Source: Chloroflexota bacterium (GTDB lineage: Bacteria > Chloroflexota > Dehalococcoidia > JABGRK01). Taken from it: DNA of 6,338 nucleotides. Under the pieces are notes generated by a model, which was not told the origin of the DNA, ran no database searches, and saw only the letters and a list, made by a program, of their open reading frames with translations. The number at the start of each line of letters is the position of its first letter. Within the stretch, counting starts at the first letter, position 1. The translations under genes and the position numbers were made by a program. This document shows, piece after piece, positions 1 through 6,329 of the stretch. The stretch spans positions 1-6,338 of the forward strand of contig DAOUZV010000070.1 of assembly GCA_030665485.1 (NCBI GenBank). Reading direction: 5' to 3'.

Positions 1-276
1 GGCTTCAAATCAAGCGTACCGCCAATAGCCGAGGCCACCGCGGATACGGCGCTGGTAAGATACCACGGCAGAAACACCCAGATGTGGGAAAGCAAAAGTG
101 CAACCGCAAACCAGCGCTTCAACTACCTCTACAGCGAGCAAGAGCTTGCCGAATGGGTGCCCAAGATAAATCACTTGGCCGACAAGGCGAAACAGGTACA
201 CGTGCTCTTCAACAACCATTACCGGGACAAAGCGATAAGTAATGCCAAACAGATGAAGATACTGCTTAACGACTAG
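1..276 (+). CDS. DUF72 family protein (YecE-like), C-terminal part
   Basis: The reading frame is open from the first base of the window and ends at TAG 274-276, giving the last 91 residues of a longer protein whose start lies outside. The fragment carries hallmarks of the C-terminal end of DUF72 (YecE-like) proteins: SVPPIAEAT (about residues 5-13 of the fragment), VRYHGRN (19-25), YLYSEQELAEWVPKI (42-56) and the closing VLFNNHYRDKAISNA (68-82). Family members are TIM-barrel-like proteins of about 240-300 residues with no settled biochemical role, so no reaction is assigned. No signal peptide or membrane segment is visible in this part. The first ATG inside (position 82) is internal, because conserved family sequence continues upstream of it. 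The gene ends about 100 bp before the regulator. No clear intrinsic terminator follows, so some read-through into the regulator is possible. Family assignment is from recognised motifs and is fairly sure. Confidence 0.88.
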   Translation, partial: GFKSSVPPIAEATADTALVRYHGRNTQMWESKSATANQRFNYLYSEQELAEWVPKINHLADKAKQVHVLFNNHYRDKAISNAKQMKILLND

Positions 277-284
277 TGCGGGCC

Positions 285-313
285 TTGACAACTCAAGCCG
301 ATAATATTATCAT
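285..313 (+). promoter_or_regulatory. Sigma70-type promoter for the LuxR/MalT-like regulator
   Basis: A perfect -35 box TTGACA (285-290) is followed after exactly 17 bp by TATCAT (308-313), a five-of-six match to the -10 consensus. Transcription would start near 320, giving a leader of about 55 nt before the proposed regulator start at 376. It is the best promoter match I found in the window. The site sits right after the DUF72 stop codon, so the regulator probably has its own transcript. Confidence 0.6.
300..311. promoter_or_regulatory. 12-bp perfect palindrome over the -10 box (candidate operator)
   Basis: GATAATATTATC is identical to its own reverse complement. It occupies the 3' part of the spacer and overlaps the first four bases of the predicted -10 hexamer, where a bound dimeric protein would block RNA polymerase. 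AT-rich palindromes do occur by chance, so the regulatory role is inferred from position only. A second perfect palindrome, AAGTACTT (327-334), is centred 25 bp further downstream, just after the predicted transcription start. Confidence 0.35.
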
Positions 314-365
314 CAATCGTTTTAGTAAGTACTTCAACCATTAGCGGTACGATTCTTTGACCAGC

Positions 366-370
366 GGAGG
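366..370 (+). promoter_or_regulatory. Shine-Dalgarno GGAGG that points to an ATA start
   Basis: GGAGG at 366-370 is a full-strength ribosome binding site. Five bases (CAACC) separate it from ATA 376-378, normal initiation spacing. It is 47 bases from ATG 418, too far to serve that codon, and 17 bases from CTG 388, also too far. No other purine-rich Shine-Dalgarno lies before ATG 418. This site is therefore the main nucleotide evidence for placing the regulator start at 376. Confidence 0.6.
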
Positions 371-375
371 CAACC

Positions 376-3054
376 ATAGCTACCGAACTGCTTAAAACCA
401 AGTTTTATAAGCCACAAATGCCGCCGGAACTGATATCGAGACCGAGGCTGCTTGAAAAGCTGAATTCGGGACTTGGCGGCAAACTAACGCTTATCTCGGC
501 ACCGGCGGGGTACGGCAAAACCACCGCCTTGAGCGAGTGGATACGCAGCGTTGAAATACCAGCGTGCTGGATTTCACTGGATGCGTCAGACAACGATCCT
601 GCCCGGTTCTGGGCCTATGTGATAGCGGCGCTTCAAACCATAAGGCCACAAGCGGGTAACTCAGCAGAAAAGCTTATTAATTCTCGTCAGCAGCTGCCCA
701 TCGAAGCAATACTGACCTCGCTGATCAACGACATCAGCACGGATGATGCCGAACTGATCATGGTGCTTGATGATTACTACCTCATCGACTTGGAAGCGAT
801 TCATAAGTCGGTTTCATTCCTTATAGATCATTTACCGCCACAACTGCACCTGGTTATTTCAGGCCGGTCCGACCCGCCGCTGCCTCTGGCCAGCCTGAGA
901 GCCAAGGGCCTGCTATCGGAACTGCGTGCCGCCGACCTGTGCTTCGCCCAGCAGGAAGCCTCGGACTTCCTTAAACTGGCCACCGCGATCAATCTTTCTG
1001 AAAAGGACATGCTGCTGCTGCAGGAGCGTACCGAGGGCTGGATCGCCAGCCTGCAAATGGCGGCGCTTTCGCTGAAAGACAGGGAGGATGTATCGGGCTT
1101 CATCAATTCATTCAGCGGCAGTCACCGATATATTCTCGATTACCTCACCGAGGAGGTGCTGCGCCGGCAAAGTGACCGAACCAGGGCCTTTCTACTCAAA
1201 ACCTCTATAGTAGACCATCTGTGCGGTCCAATATGTGACGCCGTTACCGGAAGAGACGATGGCCAACGGGTTTTGGAGCACCTGGATGAAGCCAACCTGT
1301 TTGTTAAACCTCTGGACAACGAGCGATACTGGTATCGCTATCACCGCCTGTTTGCCGACCTGCTTAAGAACCAACTTATGCGAACACATCCTGATGAGGT
1401 GCACGACCTGCATTTAACCGCCGCAAAATGGTATGAAGAAAATGGCTTTATTCAGGGAGCTATGCATCACGCCTTTGCCGTAAACGATTGCGAATATGCG
1501 GCAGATCTTATAGAGCAGTCGGCCTTCAACCTTTTGACCGAGGGTAAAAGCTACGCTCTTCAAACCTGGTTGTCAAAATTGCCGAAAGAGCTTGTTGCGT
1601 CACGGCCATGGCTGTGCATCTGGGGCGGATGGTCTTACCTGCTTACCACCTCACAACCAAGCGATATCGAGCCATTCTTGCACAACGTCGATGTCAAACT
1701 GCCCGAGATCGAAGTGCGATGTAAAGAAACACCGGATGATACATCCAAAATCAAAGGTTACTCGCTTACGCTTCGCGCAATTTTGGCCCGCCACACAGGA
1801 GAGCTCAGGCGCAGCATAGAACTCAGCCATCAAGCATCGGAATACGTATCGGAAGACGACCAGTTTGCCCGCAGCTATATCTTGCTCAACCTTACCGTTT
1901 CCCATTTTTACAATGGAGAGCTGGAAATCGCCAGAAGTTACGCCGAAAAAACAATGGCACACGCCCGTGAAACAGAATCCATCTATGATGACATCGTCTG
2001 TACTATTCTTATGGCTCATATCGAGGAGCAACAGGGAAATCTTACAAAGGCAAAAATAATATTCCGGCAGGCCATAGAACTCGGCACACAGCCCGGCAAT
2101 TACATTCTACCGGCCACATGCAGAGCCTTTCTAGGACTCGGTACCATAGCTTATGAGCAAAACGAGCTTGATGCAGCACAGGATTATTACCACAAAGCGA
2201 TCGAACTGGCAAGGCAGGGCAACGAGATTCTAACCGCTATAGGTGGCTACGTTTTGCTGGCGTGGCTCAACCAGATACGCGGAAACGCGGATAAAGCCGA
2301 TGAACTACTCGCTCAGGCGCAATCATTTGCCTACAAAGCATATACCGCCGATATCGAAGGCTATTTCGAAAGCTGGAAGGCGCGCTTTGCTCTGGCCCGC
2401 GGCGACATGGATACAGCCAAGAGATGGGCTAAGGAACAGAAAAGCGTTTTCACTTCTCCTGATACGATGTTCTACACATATGCAAATGGTTTAACAGCAA
2501 CGTTCATCAGAATACGCATTGCCATTGGCAACCTCGATGATATTCTTCCAACGTTAGAAAATACGAAGAGGAATCTGGAAAGTCAAGGGCAAACCGGCTG
2601 GCTGATCGAGGTACTGGCACTCGAGTCGATTGTCCAGGATACGATCGGCGATACCGAAAAAGCGCTTGCCACGCTTGAGCAGGCGTTTAAACTGGCCGAA
2701 CCGCAAGGCTACATTCGCCTATTCGTAGACGAAGGCGAGCCAATGGCCAAACTGCTGCGGCTGGCGACATCGCGCGGCATAATGCCCGCCTATGTCAATA
2801 AACTGCGCAGCGCCCTGCACAGCCAGGAGCAGGAGCATCCAGCCAAACAGTCGCCGCTGGTCGAACCCTTGAGCCAGCGCGAGCTTGAGGTACTGGAACT
2901 GCTCGGTGCCGGCAAATCCAACCAGCAGATAGCGGACGATCTCATCCTCTCCATCGGAACGGTAAAAAAACACGTGTACAACATCTACGGCAAGCTCGGC
3001 GTTGAGCGCCGCACCCAGGCCATCGTCCGTGCCAGAGAGCTGGGCCTTATCTAA
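376..3054 (+). CDS. MalT-like LuxR family ATP-dependent transcriptional regulator
   Basis: This is a large cytoplasmic transcription activator of the MalT/LAL type, which in known members binds ATP and a small inducer, oligomerises and binds DNA. Numbering from ATA 376 gives 892 residues, close to E. coli MalT (about 900). Visible landmarks are RPRLL (22-26), Walker A APAGYGKTT (42-50, Lys48), Walker B LIMVLDD (127-133), sensor-like VISGR (160-164), TEGW (219-222), WYRYHRLFADLL (319-330), a helical TPR-like region (about 360-790, with a clear repeat near 587-612), YIRLFVDEG (779-787), and a GerE helix-turn-helix (832-892) with recognition helix around 859-874. The start is unusual: the frame is closed by TGA 358-360 and has no ATG, GTG or TTG before ATG 418, yet residues 2-14 (ATELLKTKFYKPQ) match the conserved family N-terminus and GGAGG lies 5 nt before ATA. 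A conventional call would be 418-3054 (878 residues). Ligand unknown; the downstream exporter is a plausible target. Family certain, start codon probable. Confidence 0.93.
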   Translation: MATELLKTKFYKPQMPPELISRPRLLEKLNSGLGGKLTLISAPAGYGKTTALSEWIRSVEIPACWISLDASDNDPARFWAYVIAALQTIRPQAGNSAEKLINSRQQLPIEAILTSLINDISTDDAELIMVLDDYYLIDLEAIHKSVSFLIDHLPPQLHLVISGRSDPPLPLASLRAKGLLSELRAADLCFAQQEASDFLKLATAINLSEKDMLLLQERTEGWIASLQMAALSLKDREDVSGFINSFSGSHRYILDYLTEEVLRRQSDRTRAFLLKTSIVDHLCGPICDAVTGRDDGQRVLEHLDEANLFVKPLDNERYWYRYHRLFADLLKNQLMRTHPDEVHDLHLTAAKWYEENGFIQGAMHHAFAVNDCEYAADLIEQSAFNLLTEGKSYALQTWLSKLPKELVASRPWLCIWGGWSYLLTTSQPSDIEPFLHNVDVKLPEIEVRCKETPDDTSKIKGYSLTLRAILARHTGELRRSIELSHQASEYVSEDDQFARSYILLNLTVSHFYNGELEIARSYAEKTMAHARETESIYDDIVCTILMAHIEEQQGNLTKAKIIFRQAIELGTQPGNYILPATCRAFLGLGTIAYEQNELDAAQDYYHKAIELARQGNEILTAIGGYVLLAWLNQIRGNADKADELLAQAQSFAYKAYTADIEGYFESWKARFALARGDMDTAKRWAKEQKSVFTSPDTMFYTYANGLTATFIRIRIAIGNLDDILPTLENTKRNLESQGQTGWLIEVLALESIVQDTIGDTEKALATLEQAFKLAEPQGYIRLFVDEGEPMAKLLRLATSRGIMPAYVNKLRSALHSQEQEHPAKQSPLVEPLSQRELEVLELLGAGKSNQQIADDLILSIGTVKKHVYNIYGKLGVERRTQAIVRARELGLI

Positions 3055-3106
3055 CCTATTTTTTATAAATAAACCCATCAACTACTACTTTTGTTCACTG
3101 ACACTT

Positions 3107-3132
3107 AATACGGTTTGATGCCATGCTGTATT
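3107..3132. repeat. Imperfect inverted repeat in the regulator-exporter gap
   Basis: AATAC (3107-3111) pairs with GTATT (3128-3132). As RNA the stem can extend inward by G-U, G-C and U-G pairs to about 8 bp with a 10-nt loop. It is not followed by a T-run on either strand, so it does not look like an intrinsic terminator. It lies about 50 nt after the regulator stop. It could be an operator half-site pair or chance. Confidence 0.25.
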
Positions 3133-3201
3133 TAGCAAAGAACCGAGCAGATATAAATCGAAAAGGGGCAGCCAGAACAGATCAACAAACCGAGCCAAAC
3201 A

Positions 3202-3241
3202 GGGTATTGACATATTTGTAACTATATGCAAATGCTTACCC
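3202..3241. promoter_or_regulatory. Nested dyad with a TTGACA box upstream of the ABC operon (candidate control site)
   Basis: Two nested inverted repeats lie here. The outer arms are GGGTA (3202-3206) and TACCC (3237-3241). The inner arms are ATTTGTA (3214-3220) and TGCAAAT (3227-3233), a 7-bp pairing with one G-U and a 6-nt loop. A perfect TTGACA (3207-3212) sits inside the left half, but I see no good -10 box at 16-18 bp, which fits either an activator-dependent promoter or no promoter. The segment ends 65 bp before the exporter ATG, a typical place for a regulator site. Binding by the upstream LuxR-type regulator is inference only. Confidence 0.35.
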
Positions 3242-3306
3242 TGTACGGACTCATGGGCAAACCGGGCAAGGAACCCAAATTTTAGCAATGCAGGAAAGGG
3301 GAACCG

Positions 3307-4170
3307 ATGACCGACGCAATCGTTGCAGAGAATCTTACCTACAAATACGGCGACCTGATGGCCGTTGACCATATCAATTTCAACGTGGCCGAAGGAGAGA
3401 TATTCGGCTTTTTGGGCCCCAATGGCGCCGGCAAATCCACCACCGTCAAGGTGCTGACTGCACAGATGAAGCCCAAAGAAGGCAAGGCGATGGTATTGGG
3501 TATGGACGTTACCACCAACGTGCGTGCAGTTCAATCGGAAATAGGCGTCTGCTTTGAGCTGCCCAACATGTACGAGCAGATGAGCGCTCTTGAAAACCTC
3601 AAGCTGTTTGCACGGCTGTTTGGCACAACTGATTTCGATGGATACGACCTGCTGCGCCGCGTTGACCTTACCGGACGCGAGAAGGACCGCGTGCAGAACT
3701 ACTCCAAGGGCATGCGGCAGCGCCTCATGGTGGCACGCGCACTGGTGAGCAAGCCCAAGGTGCTGTTCCTTGACGAGCCGACTTCAGGGTTGGATCCGAC
3801 GTCGGCAGACGGCATACGCGACATCATCCGCAAGGAGTGCGACCGCGGAGCCACCGTCTTTTTAACAACGCACGACATGACGGAGGCAGGTGAACTGTGC
3901 GACCGCGTCGCCTTCATGAACCAGGGCAAACTCGTGGCGCTCGATACTCCGCATAACCTTAAACTCAAATACGGCAGGCGCGCGCTCAAAGCGCAGGTGG
4001 CCGGCAAAGGTGGAGAGCTTGAGGACCGCGAGGTGGTGATGGACACAGCGGATACGGCAAAGGCTGTTGAGCAGCTGTTCTCACAAGAAAAGGTGGTAAC
4101 CGTGCACAGCGAAGAAGCAACGCTCGGCGCCATATTTATGCAGATTACGGGAAGGGGCCTGCAGGGATGA
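3307..4170 (+). CDS. ABC-2 type exporter, ATP-binding subunit
   Basis: This cytoplasmic nucleotide-binding subunit (287 residues) powers the two permeases encoded next. All core ABC ATPase motifs are visible: Walker A GPNGAGKST (37-45, Lys43), signature YSKGMRQ (132-138), Walker B VLFLDEP (152-158, catalytic Glu157), D-loop SGLDP (160-164) and H-loop His189 in LTTHD. The Q-loop position reads CFELPN, so Glu84 stands where glutamine is usual. The KGMRQR form of the signature, plus the C-terminal extension after about residue 220 ending in a FMQITGRG-like segment, is typical of DrrA/NatA-like ABC-2 exporters. ATG 3307 is preceded by AAAGGGG (3295-3301) at 5 nt spacing, supporting this start. 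Its stop overlaps the next start in ATGA, indicating translational coupling. Substrate cannot be inferred; drug, antibiotic or lipid-like export is usual for the family. Confidence 0.95.
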   Translation: MTDAIVAENLTYKYGDLMAVDHINFNVAEGEIFGFLGPNGAGKSTTVKVLTAQMKPKEGKAMVLGMDVTTNVRAVQSEIGVCFELPNMYEQMSALENLKLFARLFGTTDFDGYDLLRRVDLTGREKDRVQNYSKGMRQRLMVARALVSKPKVLFLDEPTSGLDPTSADGIRDIIRKECDRGATVFLTTHDMTEAGELCDRVAFMNQGKLVALDTPHNLKLKYGRRALKAQVAGKGGELEDREVVMDTADTAKAVEQLFSQEKVVTVHSEEATLGAIFMQITGRGLQG

Positions 4171-5219
4171 ATGCGCGCATCATAGCTGCCCTGGTCATGA
4201 AAGACATAGTGCTTATTTTCAGAAATAAGCTATTTCTGCTGATCACGGTTTTCGGCACCATAGCCTACATCGCCATATACTTCGTAATGCCCACCACGGT
4301 TAATGAGAGCCTCAAAATCGGGCTCTATTCGGACGTGACGCCGGTGCCGCCGGTTTTTCAGCAGCTCATAGATAAAGGTCGGGAAGGGCTGGAGGTGGAG
4401 CAACTGGCCTCAGATCAAGCATTACGTGATGCGGTGGATGAAGGCCAGTATATCGCAGGCATAGCGCTTCCGGCAGATATACTAACGGGCGATGATCCTC
4501 AAATCCAGCTATATTCCAGAGGCGACACCCCAACGGAGGTAGTACAGTCTTTGGATTACGTGGTTTCGGAACTGGCCTACCTGCAGGACGGTCAGCTTCC
4601 GGTAACATCGCAAACGGTGCTTGGCACGGATTTGCTGGGCGCACAAATACCCATGCGCAACCAGCTGCGTGCTATCCTGCCCGCCATTCTTATAATAGTG
4701 CAAATCTTCGGGCTGGCAACGCTGATAAGCGAGGAGTTTGAGGGACGCACCGTGCGTGCCGTGCTGGTATCTCCGGCAAACATCGTTGACTTCTTTTCAG
4801 CAAAGGTCGTTTTCGGTGTTGGCATGGCCTTTGGGCAGGGGTTGCTGATCGTGGCAATTATCGGCGGGCTGGGTACACAAGCGGGCATAGCAATACTCAC
4901 CATATTTTTGGCATCATTGGTGGTTACCGGAATCGGCTTCCTTGCCGGGGCATTCAGCAAGGACAATATGTCGGCAGTATCATGGAGCTTTGTGGTAATG
5001 ATGCTCTTGCTCATGCCCGCAATGACCGCGCTCACACCGGGAGCTGTTTCGGTATGGGTTAAGATCATTCCATCATACTACTTTGTAGATACATTGCACC
5101 GCGCCGGTAACTTTGGCATGGGCATATCAGACCTCTGGCCTAATCTGCTGATCATGTTTGGATTTGCCGCCGTCTTCATCTCGCTTGGCATTTTGGCACT
5201 GAGGAGGAAGGTCCGATGA
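4167..5219 (+). CDS. ABC-2 type exporter, permease subunit 1
   Basis: This is an integral membrane subunit of 350 residues with the ABC-2 permease layout: a first membrane segment (about 21-41), a long extracytoplasmic domain (about 42-165), then a cluster of five membrane segments near 168-187, 211-233, 240-262, 271-291 and 326-346. The conserved cytoplasmic EEFEGRT (189-195) follows segment 2, as in ABC2_membrane_3-type proteins, and is the likely contact to the ATPase. The extracytoplasmic domain includes AGIALPADI (97-105), and IPSYYFV (301-307) precedes the last segment; both are echoed in permease 2. Translation starts in the ATGA overlap with the ATPase stop, with AAGGGG (4152-4157) upstream. 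The pair probably forms a heterodimeric membrane channel with permease 2. Substrate unknown. Confidence 0.92.
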   Translation: MNARIIAALVMKDIVLIFRNKLFLLITVFGTIAYIAIYFVMPTTVNESLKIGLYSDVTPVPPVFQQLIDKGREGLEVEQLASDQALRDAVDEGQYIAGIALPADILTGDDPQIQLYSRGDTPTEVVQSLDYVVSELAYLQDGQLPVTSQTVLGTDLLGAQIPMRNQLRAILPAILIIVQIFGLATLISEEFEGRTVRAVLVSPANIVDFFSAKVVFGVGMAFGQGLLIVAIIGGLGTQAGIAILTIFLASLVVTGIGFLAGAFSKDNMSAVSWSFVVMMLLLMPAMTALTPGAVSVWVKIIPSYYFVDTLHRAGNFGMGISDLWPNLLIMFGFAAVFISLGILALRRKVR

Positions 5220-6268
5220 GTCTTAAACGTGTTGGTATTTTAGCACTTAAGGATTTGCTGCACGGCTCAAGAAGCTTCCTCATTATCTTTGTAATCATTC
5301 TGCCTCTTTTGATGTGGCTTCTGGTGGAAATGATATTCAGCGGAACATCGGTGCCCCGGTTGGGAATAGCCGATGAGGGCTCATCTGCCTTGCCGGCTAT
5401 AGCACTTACCTACGATTCAATAGAGTTGACAGAATACGACTCTGCTGAAGCCTTAACACGGGCCGTGGAGGATGGCAATGTGCATGCGGGCATAGTACTG
5501 CCCGCCGGATTCGACGCTGCGGCAACCGCCAGCAGTCCCAATCTAACCATCTATATTTGGGGAGAGACACTGGCCAAGGACCGTAATATTCTGCAGTCCA
5601 CCGTATCAACAATGGTAAGAGAGGTTGCAGGGCAAGATGCTCCCGTTACCATAAATCCCGTTGCCACAAGTGTAGGTGAAAGCATCCCATGGAGCCAGCG
5701 ACTGGCGCCATTCATAGTGGTAATGCCGATAGTGATGGGGGGTATATACCTTACAGCAACGTCGGTAGTGCAGGAAAAGGAAAGAAAAACGCTCAATGCG
5801 CTGGTGGTAACCCCGGCGTCGCTTACAGAGGTTTATCTGGCAAAGGCTCTGCTCGGCTTCATATTCAGCCTGATTATGGGACTCATCATCCTGCTGCTGA
5901 CCGATGCGCTGGGCAACCAGCCGTGGCTGCTCATACTGTTCATGGCGCTTGGTACCGTAATGGCGGTGGAGATCGGCCTGATATTCAGCTCCTTCGTAGG
6001 CAATATCAACACGCTCTTTGCCACCGCAAGGCTGGCCCAGATGATAATACTTATACCTGCCCTGTTCTACATGTTCCCCTGGTTCCCACAATGGGTTGCC
6101 CAGATATTCCCATCGTACTATTTTGTAAAGCCCATCATGGATATAAGCCAGTCGGGCGCAACATGGGCGGATGTTTCCACGGAAGTCCTCATCCTTATCG
6201 GCTGCAATGTAATCATAGGCACAATAGCCTGGCAGATGATAAAGCGCATCAAGCAGTTCGCCGCATAA
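5216..6268 (+). CDS. ABC-2 type exporter, permease subunit 2
   Basis: This second ABC-2 permease, also exactly 350 residues, is a paralogue of the preceding gene. Membrane segments lie near 21-43, 164-184, 207-229, 236-258, 271-291 and 325-342, with an extracytoplasmic domain at about 44-160. QEKERKT (186-192) occupies the same place as EEFEGRT in permease 1 and is the commoner form of this motif. AGIVLPAGF (91-99) and FPSYYFV (298-304) match permease 1 motifs in order and position. The start ATG lies in an ATGA overlap with the permease 1 stop, and a strong GAGGAGG (5201-5207) lies 8 nt upstream. Equal length with clearly different sequence suggests an old duplication with each copy kept for a heterodimer. 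The gene ends at TAA 6266-6268, and no convincing terminator hairpin follows. Confidence 0.92.
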   Translation: MSLKRVGILALKDLLHGSRSFLIIFVIILPLLMWLLVEMIFSGTSVPRLGIADEGSSALPAIALTYDSIELTEYDSAEALTRAVEDGNVHAGIVLPAGFDAAATASSPNLTIYIWGETLAKDRNILQSTVSTMVREVAGQDAPVTINPVATSVGESIPWSQRLAPFIVVMPIVMGGIYLTATSVVQEKERKTLNALVVTPASLTEVYLAKALLGFIFSLIMGLIILLLTDALGNQPWLLILFMALGTVMAVEIGLIFSSFVGNINTLFATARLAQMIILIPALFYMFPWFPQWVAQIFPSYYFVKPIMDISQSGATWADVSTEVLILIGCNVIIGTIAWQMIKRIKQFAA

Positions 6269-6289
6269 GAGCGCAACACGCGATAAAAG

Positions 6290-6298
6290 TGCTATACT
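6290..6298 (+). promoter_or_regulatory. Extended -10 promoter for the next gene
   Basis: TGCTATACT fits the extended -10 pattern TGnTATAAT with one mismatch. I see no matching -35 box at 17 bp, which extended -10 promoters tolerate. Transcription would begin near 6305, about 25 nt before the GTG at 6330. This suggests the downstream gene has its own promoter in addition to any read-through from the exporter operon. Confidence 0.45.
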
Positions 6299-6329
6299 CA
6301 AGCTGCTATTCCGACAATAGGAGTGCGTA

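Noticed and set aside
10..291. Minus-strand open frame of 93 codons at the window start
   Set aside because: It is antisense to the DUF72 fragment, whose sequence matches a known family, and the translated minus-strand product resembles no family I recognise.
3029..3066. Possible intrinsic terminator at the regulator end: CCAG-AGAG-CTGG stem and a T-run near 3059-3064
   Set aside because: The stem is only 4 bp, lies within the last codons of the gene and is separated from the T-run by about 16 nt, unlike a working intrinsic terminator.
3207..3228. TTGACA with TATATG as a complete promoter
   Set aside because: The spacing is only 10 bp, far from the 16-18 bp needed for sigma70-type promoters.
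3254..3283. Terminator-like TGGG...CCCA followed by AAATTTT before the ATPase gene
   Set aside because: Only 4 bp can pair and the T-run is four bases; too weak to call an attenuator.
6271..6281. GCG/CGC mini hairpin after the exporter operon as a terminator
   Set aside because: A three-base stem with no following T-run cannot be supported as a terminator.
5606..6301. Minus-strand open frame of 231 codons and a + strand frame (5689-6330) of 213 codons inside permease 2
   Set aside because: Both are shadows of the permease 2 frame; their products are rich in Tyr, His, Cys, Gly and Arg with no recognisable domain, and permease 2 is clearly the real gene.
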